Shown here: positions 28,159 to 37,680 of the stretch, piece after piece
Layout: every line of letters starts with the position of its first letter
Numbering within the stretch: position 1 is the stretch's first letter
From: Halomonas sp. MCCC 1A13316
GTDB taxonomy: Bacteria; Pseudomonadota; Gammaproteobacteria; Pseudomonadales; Halomonadaceae
Direction: 5' to 3'
Length of the DNA: 64,000 nt
Assembly: GCF_014931605.1 (NCBI RefSeq)
Contig: NZ_CP053382.1
Span: 1,736,001 to 1,800,000, forward strand
The notes under the pieces: generated by a model
Seen by the model: only the letters and a program-made list of their open reading frames with translations
Database searches by the model: none
What the model was told of the DNA's origin: nothing
Made by a program: the position numbers and the translations under genes

Positions 28159-28186
28159 GCCGGCCCAATTGGGCCGGCATTTTTTT
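28159..28186 (+). terminator. intrinsic terminator of the 38-residue membrane protein gene
   Basis: A perfect 20-base palindrome, GCCGGCCCAATTGGGCCGGC, is followed by A and seven T residues. This is a textbook rho-independent terminator on the plus strand. Confidence 0.9.
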
Positions 28187-28209
28187 GTCCGATGGTTCGC
28201 TACACCGCA

Positions 28210-28947
28210 TCAGCGTCCGACCCACCAGTTATCGGTCCAGGCCCGCATCACCCGTTCGGGATACCAGGTCTGGCCCAGGCTACCGTTATAGCGAGCCAGT
28301 GCACGGGTGAGGTCCCCGCGTTCGACGGCCAGGTAATGGGCGAGGATCGTGCAGCCATAGCGCAGGTTGAGCCAGGGGTCCATCAAGTCGTCGGCACTAC
28401 GGCCCAGCTCGCGAATCCAGAACGGCATGATCTGCATCAGCCCCACGGCGCCGGCTGACGACACGGCCTCGGGCTGAAAGGCGCTCTCAACCTGAATAAG
28501 CGCAAGGACGATCTCGGGAGACAGACCGGCTAGCCGAGCCTCATGATAGACGCGGGTCAGCATCTCGCCGCGCAGCGCCTCGTCGCGCACGAAGCGTGCG
28601 AGCCTGGGCTCCATCTGGGTCATCCATTGGCGTGCCGCCCATACCTGTTCCGGCGAGGGCGGTGTAGTCACCAACGTATCGAGGGTCTGGCGCAGCGAGG
28701 CGGGCGTTTCGGGTTCCACCCGTACTCGCTGGGCGGCAGAATATTGCAAGGCAACGGGAAAGGCGTCGAGAAAGCCTGTTTCTCTATCGTCGGTATTCTC
28801 GCCTTGTTCCTGTGCGGAAGAGGGTTGGGCGCCAAACAGGCTGGCCGCGATCAGCAACACCGCGGCCAGCCGGCGATTACGCCCCGGTTCGCTCGCGCAG
28901 GAATTCGACGATGCTTTCGGCAGGCACCATGGTCGCTTCACTGTCAC
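28210..28947 (-). CDS. lytic transglycosylase (SLT domain)
   Basis: Soluble-lytic-transglycosylase-type enzyme that cleaves peptidoglycan to anhydromuropeptides. The catalytic glutamate is in [20 protein letters not shown], followed by [13 protein letters not shown]; the later [11 protein letters not shown] and [14 protein letters not shown] boxes are also typical. A signal sequence ([21 protein letters not shown]) precedes the mature part. The start is uncertain: it lies inside the proS 3' end, and GTG at 28947 or 28941 with AAGGGG upstream is the best option (an ATG at 28974 has no ribosome site). It is probably co-transcribed with proS. Confidence 0.85.
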   Translation of the reverse strand: MTVKRPWCLPKASSNSCASEPGRNRRLAAVLLIAASLFGAQPSSAQEQGENTDDRETGFLDAFPVALQYSAAQRVRVEPETPASLRQTLDTLVTTPPSPEQVWAARQWMTQMEPRLARFVRDEALRGEMLTRVYHEARLAGLSPEIVLALIQVESAFQPEAVSSAGAVGLMQIMPFWIRELGRSADDLMDPWLNLRYGCTILAHYLAVERGDLTRALARYNGSLGQTWYPERVMRAWTDNWWVGR

Positions 28948-30598
28948 GCCGCCCCTTGTATTCCAGTTCGCCATTGTCCAGCCCGCGGTCGCCGACCACC
29001 AGGCGATGGGGAATACCGATCAGTTCCTGGTCGGCGAACTTCACCCCGGGGCGCAGGTCTCGGTCGTCCAGAAGCACGTCGATGCCTGCCGCCGTCAGCG
29101 CCTGATAGAGCCGCTCTGACTCCTCGCGCACGCGCTGCGACTTGTGCGCGTTCATTGGCACCAGGGCGATCTGGAAGGGGGCGATGGCATTGGGCCAGAT
29201 GATGCCGTTCTCATCGTGGTTCTGCTCAATGGCGGCGGCGACCACGCGGGTGACGCCGATGCCGTAGCAGCCCATCCAGGGGTGAGCCGACTTGCCGTTG
29301 TCGTCGAGTACCGTGGCGTTCATCGCTTCTGAGTACTTCTTGCCCAACTGGAACACGTGGCCGACCTCGATGCCGCGCTTGATCGAGAGCGTGCCCTTGC
29401 CGTCCGGCGAGGGGTCGCCTTCGACCACGTTGCGGATGTCGGCGACCTTGGGCAGTGCCGCGTCGCGCTCCCAGTTGATGCCGAAGTAGTGCTTGCCGTC
29501 GACGTTGGCGCCAGCACCGAAGTCGCTCATCAGCGCTACGCTGCGGTCGACGATGATCGGCATGTCGAGGTTCACCGGGCCCAGCGAGCCGGGGCCCGCT
29601 CCCACTACAGCGCGAATTTCCTCTTCCGTGGCCATGGTCAGCGGTGCAGCCACCTCGGGCAGGTTCTCGGCCTTGACCTCGTTGAGCTCGTGATCGCCGC
29701 GCACCAGCAGGGCAATCAGACCGCCCTCGGCGGCGCGCACCATCAGCGTCTTGATGGTTTTCCCGATGGGCAGACCGTGCTGTTCTACCAGGGCGGCGAT
29801 GGTTTTGGCATTGGGCGTGTCGACCAGGCGAAGCTCCTCGCTGGGTGCGGCGCGCTCGGGATTCGTGCCCAGCGGCGCGGGCCTTGCCTCGGCCTTCTCG
29901 ATGTTGGCGGCGTAGTCGGACTCGGTGGAGAAGACGATGTCGTCCTCACCGGAGTCGGCCAGCACGTGGAACTCGTGGGAATCGGTGCCGCCGATGGCGC
30001 CGGTGTCGGCCAGCACCGGGCGGAAATCCAGCCCCAGGCGGGTGAAGATCCGTACGTAGGCGTCGTACATCGCCTGGTAGGTCTCCTTGAGGGAGTCCTG
30101 GTCGATGTGGAAGGAGTAGGCATCTTTCATGATGAACTCGCGCGAGCGCATCACGCCGAAGCGCGGACGGATCTCGTCGCGGAACTTGGTCTGGATCTGG
30201 TAGAAGTTGGCCGGCAGCTGCTTGTAGCTGGAGAGCTCACGGCGCATCAGGTCGGTGATCACTTCTTCATGGGTCGGTCCGACGCAGTAGTCGCGCTCAT
30301 GGCGATCCTTGAGGCGTAGCAGCTCGGGGCCGTACTGCTCCCAGCGGCCGGACTCCTGCCACAGCTCGGCGGGTTGTACCGCCGGCATCAGCACCTCCTG
30401 AGCCCCGGCGCGATCCATCTCCTCGCGCACGATGCGCTCCACCTTGCGCAGGGTGCGCAGACCGACCGGCAGCCAGTTGTACAGGCCCGAGGTGAGGCGG
30501 CGGATCATGCCGGCGCGTAGCATCAGCTGATGGCTGATGACCTCGGCGTCGGCAGGCGTTTCCTTGAGGGTGGCGATCAACAGTTGGGTGGCGCGCAT
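28877..30598 (-). CDS. proS: prolyl-tRNA synthetase
   Basis: ProS charges tRNA-Pro. The start at 30598 gives [20 protein letters not shown], the conserved beginning of the prokaryote-type enzyme, with AAGGA about 12 bases upstream; the in-frame ATG at 30622 adds eight unconserved residues. The 573-residue length is typical. Class II motifs are visible (motif 2 region [17 protein letters not shown], motif 3 [13 protein letters not shown]), and between them sits the YbaK-like editing insertion (about 225-380). Its last 70 bases overlap the lytic transglycosylase frame. Confidence 0.96.
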   Translation of the reverse strand: MRATQLLIATLKETPADAEVISHQLMLRAGMIRRLTSGLYNWLPVGLRTLRKVERIVREEMDRAGAQEVLMPAVQPAELWQESGRWEQYGPELLRLKDRHERDYCVGPTHEEVITDLMRRELSSYKQLPANFYQIQTKFRDEIRPRFGVMRSREFIMKDAYSFHIDQDSLKETYQAMYDAYVRIFTRLGLDFRPVLADTGAIGGTDSHEFHVLADSGEDDIVFSTESDYAANIEKAEARPAPLGTNPERAAPSEELRLVDTPNAKTIAALVEQHGLPIGKTIKTLMVRAAEGGLIALLVRGDHELNEVKAENLPEVAAPLTMATEEEIRAVVGAGPGSLGPVNLDMPIIVDRSVALMSDFGAGANVDGKHYFGINWERDAALPKVADIRNVVEGDPSPDGKGTLSIKRGIEVGHVFQLGKKYSEAMNATVLDDNGKSAHPWMGCYGIGVTRVVAAAIEQNHDENGIIWPNAIAPFQIALVPMNAHKSQRVREESERLYQALTAAGIDVLLDDRDLRPGVKFADQELIGIPHRLVVGDRGLDNGELEYKGRRDSEATMVPAESIVEFLRERTGA

Positions 30599-30720
30599 GG
30601 GTCCGGCGTTTCCTTCCAGCATGGGCTGACATTAGTCGAGGTGCCGCGGCGGGCGGCGTTCGGGGCATTGTACGGCCAACGGCGAATGGCGGCAAAAGAG
30701 CGAGTTGATTAAGACGCAGC

Positions 30721-30920
30721 GAGGAGCGCCGGGGACAGGTCGAAGAGGAGGTCATTTGCCGTGGGTGAGGAGCACCGCTCCGAACGGACTGGCCATGGAT
30801 GGCAAGTCCCGGTCCTGCAAGCGGAGCAGGATGCGGGAGCGAAGCAGGGCAAATGTAGCGCCCAGGGAAGGGTTTACAGCGCCTCATCGACGGTCCGGCG
30901 CTCCGGGGCCTGTCCCCGGA
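30721..30920. repeat. intergenic inverted-repeat element of about 200 bp
   Basis: The 315-base gap between proS and the GNAT gene holds no convincing gene. It has terminal inverted repeats CCGGGGACAGG (30729-30739) and CCTGTCCCCGG (30909-30919), and internal inverted pairs CATTTGCC (30753-30760) and GGCAAATG (30848-30855). The whole element would fold into a branched hairpin. Inside are the phrases CCATGGATGGCAAG and TAGCGCCCAGGGAAGGGTTT, which I have seen as dispersed intergenic sequence in related genomes; that recollection is not a search result. Confidence 0.55.
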
Positions 30921-30937
30921 TCAGCTCCGAGCGAACA

Positions 30938-31531
30938 TCATGCCAACGACTTTAGCCAGAACACCATCGGCTTGTCGGTCTCCTCCGGCTCGCCGATATC
31001 CTTCCAGCGGAAGGTGGTGGCAAGCTCCGGATGCCGCTCGTAGCCCTGCGAACGCCAGAAGCCGTGCAGCGGCACGTAGTCCTCCGGCTTAAGCGGATGA
31101 GCGTCGGGGCGCTCCACCGCGCAGAAGGCCACGGCCGAGAAGCCGCGTCTGACCGCATGGCGCTCGCGTTCGGCGAGAAATGCCTTGCCGATGCCTCGGC
31201 CACGGTAGCTCGGCAGTAGTACCGACTCGCCGTAGTAGAACACGCTGTCGACATCGAAGCCGGCCAGCTCGAAGGGGGCGCGGAACTCCTCCATGTCCTC
31301 GGCCAGCGGCATGCCAGTGGCGGCACCCACCAGGGCGTCGCCATCCTCGGCCAGCACGAACAGGCTCTCGGGGCATTCGGCGTAGCGGCGCAGGTAGTTG
31401 GCTTCGTAATCGAAACTGCCGTCATAGAGATAGGGGTAGTCGTGGAACACGGTGATGCGCAGGTGGGCCAGCGCGTCCAGTCGCGGCTCGATGGCGCTGC
31501 CCTGGCAGACGTGCAGTACCGTTTCGCTCAT
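30938..31531 (-). CDS. GNAT family N-acetyltransferase
   Basis: Start at 31531 gives MSETVLHVCQGS with GGAGGG 5-10 bases upstream; the longer open frame extends into the divergent lipoprotein gene and is rejected. The 197-residue product has the GNAT acetyl-CoA motif A in LLPSYRGRGIGKAFLAERE (the R/Q-x-x-G-x-G/A pattern) and the C-terminal HGFWRSQGYERHP, which resembles motif B. Substrate is unknown. It is divergent from the 31665 lipoprotein gene. Confidence 0.85.
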   Translation of the reverse strand: MSETVLHVCQGSAIEPRLDALAHLRITVFHDYPYLYDGSFDYEANYLRRYAECPESLFVLAEDGDALVGAATGMPLAEDMEEFRAPFELAGFDVDSVFYYGESVLLPSYRGRGIGKAFLAERERHAVRRGFSAVAFCAVERPDAHPLKPEDYVPLHGFWRSQGYERHPELATTFRWKDIGEPEETDKPMVFWLKSLA

Positions 31532-31664
31532 GGAGCCCTCCGTGAAAGTTCTAAACGTTCGTATTAGTTGGCGTTGTGGTAATCTCCGGCCATTCTCCAT
31601 GGCGGCACCTGGGGCGGCAATCACCCGGCGTCGATAAGCTGACTTTTTGCGGAGCACCCGTTCC

Positions 31665-32102
31665 ATGAGGACCCGAATCCGTCGTGCCCTGACCGGCTTG
31701 GTGCTTGGCACTTCCATTATCGCCCTGGTGGGCTGCGGTACCGTCCTCCATCCCGAGCGTAAGGGCCAGATGAGTGGCCGAATCGACCCGGTGGTGGCCA
31801 TCGGCAACGGCGTGGGCCTGCTGTTCTTCATCGTCCCGGGCGTGATCGCCTACGCCGTGGATTTCTCCAACGGTACTATCTACCTGCCCGGCACCCAGGA
31901 TAGCGCCAGCGTCGATGTCCTGCAGATGGAAGAGGGCATGGACGTACCCACCCTGGAGAGGCTGCTCTCCGAAAAGACCGGCAAGGCGGTCAGGCTGGAC
32001 AGCGAACTGGTGCGGGTCGAAGAGGTGGAAAGCCTCGATGAGGCCTTGGCGCTGGTGCGCATGGCCGGTATCAACGACCGCGAGCGCCTGGCCACCATGT
32101 AG
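31665..32102 (+). CDS. conserved lipoprotein
   Basis: The ATG at 31665 has GGAG 10 bases upstream. The 145-residue product begins with a lipoprotein signal (MRTRIRRALTGLVLG) ending in the lipobox LVGC, so Cys24 is the likely lipidation site. The following TVLHPERKGQ, GNGVGLLFFIVPGVIAYAVDFS and GTIYLPG blocks resemble a widespread pseudomonad/halomonad lipoprotein of unknown role; the second block is a hydrophobic segment. The 3' end overlaps the convergent amidase gene by 32 bases. Confidence 0.75.
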   Translation: MRTRIRRALTGLVLGTSIIALVGCGTVLHPERKGQMSGRIDPVVAIGNGVGLLFFIVPGVIAYAVDFSNGTIYLPGTQDSASVDVLQMEEGMDVPTLERLLSEKTGKAVRLDSELVRVEEVESLDEALALVRMAGINDRERLATM

Positions 32103-33030
32103 GCTGGGTATCAGGTTCTTCCTTCGCCCCCTCGAGTCGTTCCAGTTCGAGGGGGCGATACGTTTCCAGCAGTGCCCAGAGGATGGCTGCCGTCTCGGCA
32201 TCCGGCAGGCCGCGGTAGTCGGCGGGCCGGAAGCGCATCTGGAAGGCACGCAGTACCGCACGGGTCTGGTGATCCAGCTCAGCCGTCACCTCCAGCGGAT
32301 AGCCCCAGCGGCCAAGCGCCTCCTGCAGGATGGCAAGAGGCGGCTCCTGAGTTTCGAAACGGGCCTGCCAGCGCGATACGACCTCAGCCTCAGGCCAGAT
32401 GCCAATGCCGGCATCAAAGAGCTCGCGCCAGGGAAATTCGGGGCCGGGGTCGATCTTGCGCGTCGGTGCGATGTCGGAATGCGCCACCACATTGGTGGGG
32501 TGGATGCCGTGGCGTTCGATGATGTCACGCGACAGCGCGATCATCGCCTCGATCTGCTCGTCAGGGTAGGGCGCCCAATTCACCTCCGTAACAGGTTCGG
32601 GATGCGCCTCAAGCAACCGCTCCACTTCAGCGTAGGGGCGGTCGGGCCCGGTATTGACGATCTCGATGCCGATCGAGGTGTCGTTGATATTGGGGCGGCC
32701 TTTCCAGTCGCTGGCGCCAGCGTGCCAGGCACGGCGAGACTCGTCGACGAGCTGATAGACCAGCGGCTGGCCACGGCGCTCCCGTGCCGGTAGCGGCAAC
32801 ACGTAGTGGGCGCTGACGTGAGGTCCGGTGAGCACGGCCAGCGATTCGGCCTCGTCGACGTCGGTGTAGTGCAGCACGAGATGGTGCACACGGCTGCCAT
32901 GCGAGGACGATACATGGGTGTGATCTACTACGTAGTCGTCGCGTTTCTCCAGATGCTCCGGTGAGGTACAGCCGGACAGCCACGCGCCCCCCATGGCAAT
33001 GCCCAGAAGGGTGGTCCAGCGCTTCGGCAT
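32071..33030 (-). CDS. N-acetylmuramoyl-L-alanine amidase, AmiD-like lipoprotein
   Basis: Outer-membrane-type amidase that strips peptides from (anhydro)muropeptides. The 319-residue protein starts with a lipoprotein signal and lipobox LSGC (Cys21). The Amidase_2 domain has the zinc ligands in HHLVLHYTD, SIGIEIVN and VVAHSDIAPTRKIDPG. A C-terminal peptidoglycan-binding-like domain (about 215-290, LGRWGYPLEVTAELDHQTR) follows. Together with the lytic transglycosylase and ampG in the same stretch it fits cell-wall recycling. The DUF3307 gene lies just upstream on the same strand. Confidence 0.9.
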   Translation of the reverse strand: MPKRWTTLLGIAMGGAWLSGCTSPEHLEKRDDYVVDHTHVSSSHGSRVHHLVLHYTDVDEAESLAVLTGPHVSAHYVLPLPARERRGQPLVYQLVDESRRAWHAGASDWKGRPNINDTSIGIEIVNTGPDRPYAEVERLLEAHPEPVTEVNWAPYPDEQIEAMIALSRDIIERHGIHPTNVVAHSDIAPTRKIDPGPEFPWRELFDAGIGIWPEAEVVSRWQARFETQEPPLAILQEALGRWGYPLEVTAELDHQTRAVLRAFQMRFRPADYRGLPDAETAAILWALLETYRPLELERLEGAKEEPDTQPTWWPGARGR

Positions 33031-33032
33031 GA

Positions 33033-33794
33033 TCAGCTCCCCTCCGTCATTATCCGTATCAGCAAGCCGAGTACCATGGCGGTCGAAACACTGAGCAGGG
33101 TTCCCATGAGTACGTACTCGGTCAGCTTGCGATCCTGTGCGCCGCGCAATTCACCGAAGCGCAGCACCGACTTGGCGGCGAGCAGGAAGCCGATGGCGGT
33201 CAATTGGTCGAGTAGCACCAGGGTCAGCACCAGGACGCGCTCGGCCATGCCGATGCGTGCCCCGGCGGCAATGAGCGTGCCCGGGTTGTCGATTTCGGCA
33301 CTCCAGCGTTGTATGACCAGGGCAATGACGATCGACAGCGGACGGGTGACGAGCACGTACGCAACGACAATGCCGAGTACCGGCGGGGTGAACAACCATT
33401 GCCAGAAGGTGACCAACGGCTGCCAACTGCCCAACCAGGTCAGCCAGACACCCAGCAGCACCAGCAGGTGCAACGCCTGGTCGAGCATGAACCAGCGCAG
33501 CCTTGACGGTGACAGATAGGATTTGCCGAGGTCGATTGCCATATGGCTCACGGCGACGGTAAGCGCGCCTCCCAGCACCATGGTCAAGGAGCCGTTGGCG
33601 TTCGAATGGCTGAGGGTGGCCGCGCCCAGCACCGCGAAGGCCAAACCGCCATGCAGCGCTGCGTGCATGTAGAGTTGCGGGGAGCGCACCTTACGCACGT
33701 AGCGAGCCTCGACCCAACGCCTCGGCTGCAGGGCAAAGTCGCCAAGCAGATGGACCAGCACCAGCCCCAGCAGCAGCGATAGATCGGCGTTCAT
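33033..33794 (-). CDS. DUF3307 family membrane protein
   Basis: The 253-residue protein starts LSLLLGLVLVHLLGDFALQPRRWVEARYVRK, the DUF3307 hallmark with Asp and Gln in the first membrane helix. About six or more membrane segments follow, and there are no enzyme motifs. Its start overlaps the SatD stop by four bases, so the two are translated together. The family often accompanies SatD genes; its function is not established. Only two bases separate it from the amidase gene downstream, so a three-gene transcript is possible. Confidence 0.85.
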   Translation of the reverse strand: MNADLSLLLGLVLVHLLGDFALQPRRWVEARYVRKVRSPQLYMHAALHGGLAFAVLGAATLSHSNANGSLTMVLGGALTVAVSHMAIDLGKSYLSPSRLRWFMLDQALHLLVLLGVWLTWLGSWQPLVTFWQWLFTPPVLGIVVAYVLVTRPLSIVIALVIQRWSAEIDNPGTLIAAGARIGMAERVLVLTLVLLDQLTAIGFLLAAKSVLRFGELRGAQDRKLTEYVLMGTLLSVSTAMVLGLLIRIMTEGS

Positions 33795-34447
33795 CGGGAG
33801 TCGTCCTTGAAACGTTGACTGAGGTAGCGGAGATAATCGTCGAGCAACGTCCAGCGGGCGGCCCGCAGCCGCTTGTGCACGCCGGGCTGACTGATACCGA
33901 GCCGCTTGGCGAGTGCCTGCTGCGATTCATCGTGCCAAAGGCTCAGGTAGACGGCCTCAGCAGCGTAGCGCGACCAGCCATCGATCAATTCGTCGACGAA
34001 ACGGGTCAGCAGGGCCAGGCACCCGCTCTCGGACTCTTCGGCCAGCGTGAGGCACAGGTGGGAAGCGCCTTCGCTCATGGCATCCAGGGTCTGGCCGGAG
34101 CGTACGAATACCTCACCGCTGGCTTCGGTCACCCGCTGTTCGGGCTGCCAGCGATCCTTGCCGACGGCGACAGCGATGCGTGCATCCCAGCGCTGGTCTT
34201 CCTCTGAATGACGAATCAGTGCCGCACGCAACAGCACCGCGGCATGCATGGCTGTCGTGGGGTCGGGCAGGGCGATCTGGAAACCGTCTCCACGGTACCG
34301 CTCACCCTGGCCGCCATAGCGGTCGGTGATCGCCTCGAGAGCGTCATCAAGCACCTCGAAGAGTCGCTTCGGGTCGCTGGCCTTGCGGGAATCGACAAGG
34401 TCGCCCGTGAGGACGGCAATGCGCTGCACCATAGGCTCGTTCTGCAT
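33791..34447 (-). CDS. SatD family protein with C-terminal helix-turn-helix
   Basis: The N-terminal part, VQRIAVLTGDLVDSRKASDP followed by GERYRGDGFQIALPDP and HAAVLLRAALI, is the SatD family pattern; its GDxFQ motif and layout resemble the palm domain of class III nucleotide cyclases. The C-terminal LAKRLGISQPGVHKRLRAAR (about 180-200) is a helix-turn-helix. Two starts are possible: ATG 34447 (218 residues, almost no leader) and ATG 34432 (MVQRIAVLTGD), which I find equally likely. It overlaps the DUF3307 gene and sits below the operator repeats and LexA box, suggesting autoregulation. Confidence 0.8.
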   Translation of the reverse strand: MQNEPMVQRIAVLTGDLVDSRKASDPKRLFEVLDDALEAITDRYGGQGERYRGDGFQIALPDPTTAMHAAVLLRAALIRHSEEDQRWDARIAVAVGKDRWQPEQRVTEASGEVFVRSGQTLDAMSEGASHLCLTLAEESESGCLALLTRFVDELIDGWSRYAAEAVYLSLWHDESQQALAKRLGISQPGVHKRLRAARWTLLDDYLRYLSQRFKDDSR

Positions 34448-34461
34448 GAGGGTATGGAGGG

Positions 34462-34511
34462 ATAATAGCCCCTAAGGGTTATTTTTCAAGGTAATAACCA
34501 TAAAGGGTTAT
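34462..34511 (-). promoter_or_regulatory. satD promoter with GGTTAT/ATAACC operator-like repeats
   Basis: On the minus strand TTGAAA (34489-34484) and TATTAT (34467-34462), 16 bases apart, match the sigma70 -35 and -10 boxes in five of six bases each. Three copies of one hexamer surround or overlap it: GGTTAT at 34477-34482, ATAACC at 34494-34499 and GGTTAT at 34506-34511; two of them extend to AAGGGTTAT. Alternating orientation gives two overlapping inverted repeats, an arrangement suited to a DNA-binding repressor. SatD itself has a helix-turn-helix and is the natural candidate. Confidence 0.55.
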
Positions 34512-34572
34512 AGCGGCTTGGCCACTATCGATACTGCCCAAGACCAGGCGGTGACTGGCTTGTCATAAAAAC

Positions 34573-34588
34573 CTGTATGAAGATACAG
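34573..34588. promoter_or_regulatory. LexA (SOS) box
   Basis: CTGTATGAAGATACAG fits the gammaproteobacterial LexA consensus CTGT-N8-ACAG perfectly and its AT-rich core is self-complementary except at the centre. On the minus strand TTGCTC (34615-34610), 17 bases and TATACT (34592-34587) form a promoter whose -10 touches the box, reading toward satD. On the plus strand TTGTCA (34560-34565), 18 bases and TACAGT (34584-34589) could also read away, but no gene follows that way except antisense to the VWA gene. Confidence 0.7.
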
Positions 34589-34649
34589 TATAGAGAGTGG
34601 TCATTGGATGAGCAAGCCGTCGCAGGATTATCGAACCCGCCCGGCGCTG

Positions 34650-35831
34650 CTACCCGCGCGCCAGCTCGCGCATGGCGCTCTCCAGCCCCTCGAGGGTCAT
34701 GGGATACATACGGTCGTCGATCAACTGGCAAATCAGCTGGGTGGAGTGCGTGTACTCCCAGGTGCGTGTCGGCATGGGGTTGAGCCATGCCAGGCGAGGA
34801 AACTTGTCGACCAGGCGCTTGAGCCACACCGCGCCGGCCTCGTCGTTGAAGTGCTCCACACTGCCGCCAGGGTGGGTTACTTCATAGGGTGACATGGCGG
34901 CGTCGCCGACGATCACTACCTGATAGTCGCGCCCGTAGGTGTTCAGCACGTCCATGGTGGGAATACGCTCACTGGTGCGGCGATAGTTGTTGCGCCAAAC
35001 ACCCTCGTACAAGCAATTGTGGAAGTAATAGTATTCCAGGTGCTTGAACTCCGAACGGGCGGCTGAGAACAGTTCCTCGCAGACACGGATGTGGTCGTCC
35101 ATGGAGCCGCCTACGTCGAGGAACAGCAGTACCTTTACCGTATTGTGGCGCTCCGGGCGCATGCGCACGTTGAGCAGGCCGGCATCGCGGGCGGTATCGC
35201 GGATAGTGGCGTCGACGTCGAACTCCTCTGCAGCCCCCTGGCGGGCAAACTTGCGCAGCCGGCGTAGCGCCATCTTGATGTTGCGCGTGCCCAATTCGAG
35301 CGAATCGTCGTAGTCGCGGAAGCGGCGCTCGTCCCACACCTTGATCGCCCGGCGATGGCGCGAGCCCTCCTGGCCGATGCGAATGCCCTCGGGGTTGTAG
35401 CCGTAGGCGCCGAAGGGACTGGTGCCGCCGGTACCGATCCATTTGTTGCCACCGGCGTGACGCTCCTTCTGCTCCTCGAGGCGCTTCTTGAAGGTCTCGA
35501 TGAGCTGCTCGAGCCCACCAAGAGATTCGATCTGGGCCTTTTCCTCTTCGCTGAGCTGCTTCTCGAACTCAAGGCGCAGCCAGTCGTCGGGAATCAGCGC
35601 CTCAATGGCGGCATCGAGGTTCTCCAAGCCGTCGAACCAGGCGGCGAAGGCGCGATCGAAGCGGTCGAAGTGGCGCTCATCCTTGACCAGCACGGTGCGC
35701 GCCACGCGGTAGAACGCCTCCATGTCGGCGAACACCACGCCGCGCTCGGCTACGGCGTGCAAGTCGAGCAGTTCACGCAGCGATACCGGCACCCCGGCGC
35801 GCTTCAAGGTCTCGAACAGGCCGATGAACAT
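34650..35831 (-). CDS. VWA domain protein (CoxE-like), partner of MoxR ATPase
   Basis: The 393-residue protein starts MFIGLFETLKRAGVPVSLREL, typical of CoxE-like VWA proteins. A von Willebrand A domain with a MIDAS motif LFLDVGGSMDDH is in the C-terminal half, and a helical, Glu/Lys-rich middle precedes it. These proteins work with an adjacent MoxR AAA+ ATPase as a chaperone or metal-cofactor insertion machine. The MoxR gene ends 3 bases upstream, so the pair is co-transcribed. What it matures here is unknown. Confidence 0.9.
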   Translation of the reverse strand: MFIGLFETLKRAGVPVSLRELLDLHAVAERGVVFADMEAFYRVARTVLVKDERHFDRFDRAFAAWFDGLENLDAAIEALIPDDWLRLEFEKQLSEEEKAQIESLGGLEQLIETFKKRLEEQKERHAGGNKWIGTGGTSPFGAYGYNPEGIRIGQEGSRHRRAIKVWDERRFRDYDDSLELGTRNIKMALRRLRKFARQGAAEEFDVDATIRDTARDAGLLNVRMRPERHNTVKVLLFLDVGGSMDDHIRVCEELFSAARSEFKHLEYYYFHNCLYEGVWRNNYRRTSERIPTMDVLNTYGRDYQVVIVGDAAMSPYEVTHPGGSVEHFNDEAGAVWLKRLVDKFPRLAWLNPMPTRTWEYTHSTQLICQLIDDRMYPMTLEGLESAMRELARG

Positions 35832-35834
35832 GGC

Positions 35835-36689
<855 letters not shown>

Positions 36690-36838
36690 GGTCATGCCTC
36701 GGCGTAGCATCGTGTCTGGGAGAGGCAAACAAGTGTACGGAAGGGTGGGGCGAGGGACAAATACTGCTGTAAAGCGATACCATCTGGGAGACGTATACGG
36801 CCGGTCTGCCGCGGCATGCCTGCAGGGGAGCCATGAAT

Positions 36839-37678
36839 ATGAGCGAGACTTTCCTCCATAACGAACCGCTGATCCGCCTCGGCATCTTCCTGCTGGTACT
36901 GGCGTCGATGGTATTATGGGAAATCCTTGCCGCGCGCCGCGAGCAGAGGATCGGGCGCTGGCAGCGCTGGCCCGGCAACCTGCTGATCGTGGCGCTGAAC
37001 ACAATGGCGGTTCGCCTGGTCTTTCCCTTGGCGGCGGTGGGGGCCGCCCTGGTGGCCGCCGAGCGCGGTTGGGGGCTGTTTCATCTGGTCTCGGCGCCGC
37101 TGTGGTTGGCATTGCCGTTCTCCGTGCTGTTGCTGGACGCGGCAATCTACTTCCAGCATCGGCTGTTTCATGCCGTGCCCTGGCTGTGGCGCCTGCATCG
37201 CATGCACCATGCAGATCTGGAGTTCGACGTAACCACCGGGCTGCGCTTCCACCCGCTGGAGATCCTGATCTCGATGGGCTTCAAGGTCGCCGCGGTCACG
37301 CTGCTGGGGGCGCCGGCCGCGGCGGTACTGATCTTCGAAGTCCTGCTCAATGCCACCTCCATGTTCAATCACGGCAACGTACGCCTGCCCGAGCGGCTCG
37401 ACCGCTGGCTGCGCTTGCTGCTGGTGACGCCGGACATGCACCGCGTGCATCATTCCATTGTGCGCCGCGAGACCGACAGCAACTTCGGTTTCAATCTGCC
37501 CTGGTGGGACAGGCTATTCGGTACCTATCGCGACCAGCCCGGCGCCGGGCATCTCGGCATGACGATTGGCATCGAGGTATTCCGCGCCCCCCGTGAACTG
37601 AGGCTGGATCGCATGCTGGTCCAGCCTCTGCTGAATCCCAGGCCTCCCGCCGCGCAGAACCGCAGCGAGGAGCCGTAA
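36839..37678 (+). CDS. sterol desaturase / fatty acid hydroxylase family protein
   Basis: Membrane di-iron oxygenase family. The ATG at 36839 has GGGGAG 8 bases upstream (the ATG at 36833 is too close to it). The 279-residue protein has membrane helices around 8-25 and 45-105 and the three histidine boxes YFQHRLFH, HRMHHAD and MHRVHHSIVRRETDSNFG; the last block, with NLPWWDRLFGTYR, is typical of bacterial members. The substrate cannot be read from the sequence; hopanoid, lipid or fatty-acid hydroxylation are the options. Confidence 0.88.
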   Translation: MSETFLHNEPLIRLGIFLLVLASMVLWEILAARREQRIGRWQRWPGNLLIVALNTMAVRLVFPLAAVGAALVAAERGWGLFHLVSAPLWLALPFSVLLLDAAIYFQHRLFHAVPWLWRLHRMHHADLEFDVTTGLRFHPLEILISMGFKVAAVTLLGAPAAAVLIFEVLLNATSMFNHGNVRLPERLDRWLRLLLVTPDMHRVHHSIVRRETDSNFGFNLPWWDRLFGTYRDQPGAGHLGMTIGIEVFRAPRELRLDRMLVQPLLNPRPPAAQNRSEEP

Positions 37679-37680
37679 CG

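Noticed and set aside
34608..34892. Plus-strand frame directly after the LexA box (MSKPSQDYRTRPAL...)
   Set aside because: Beyond the first 14 codons it is antisense to the VWA gene and has no family similarity that I see; an SOS gene here is not supported.
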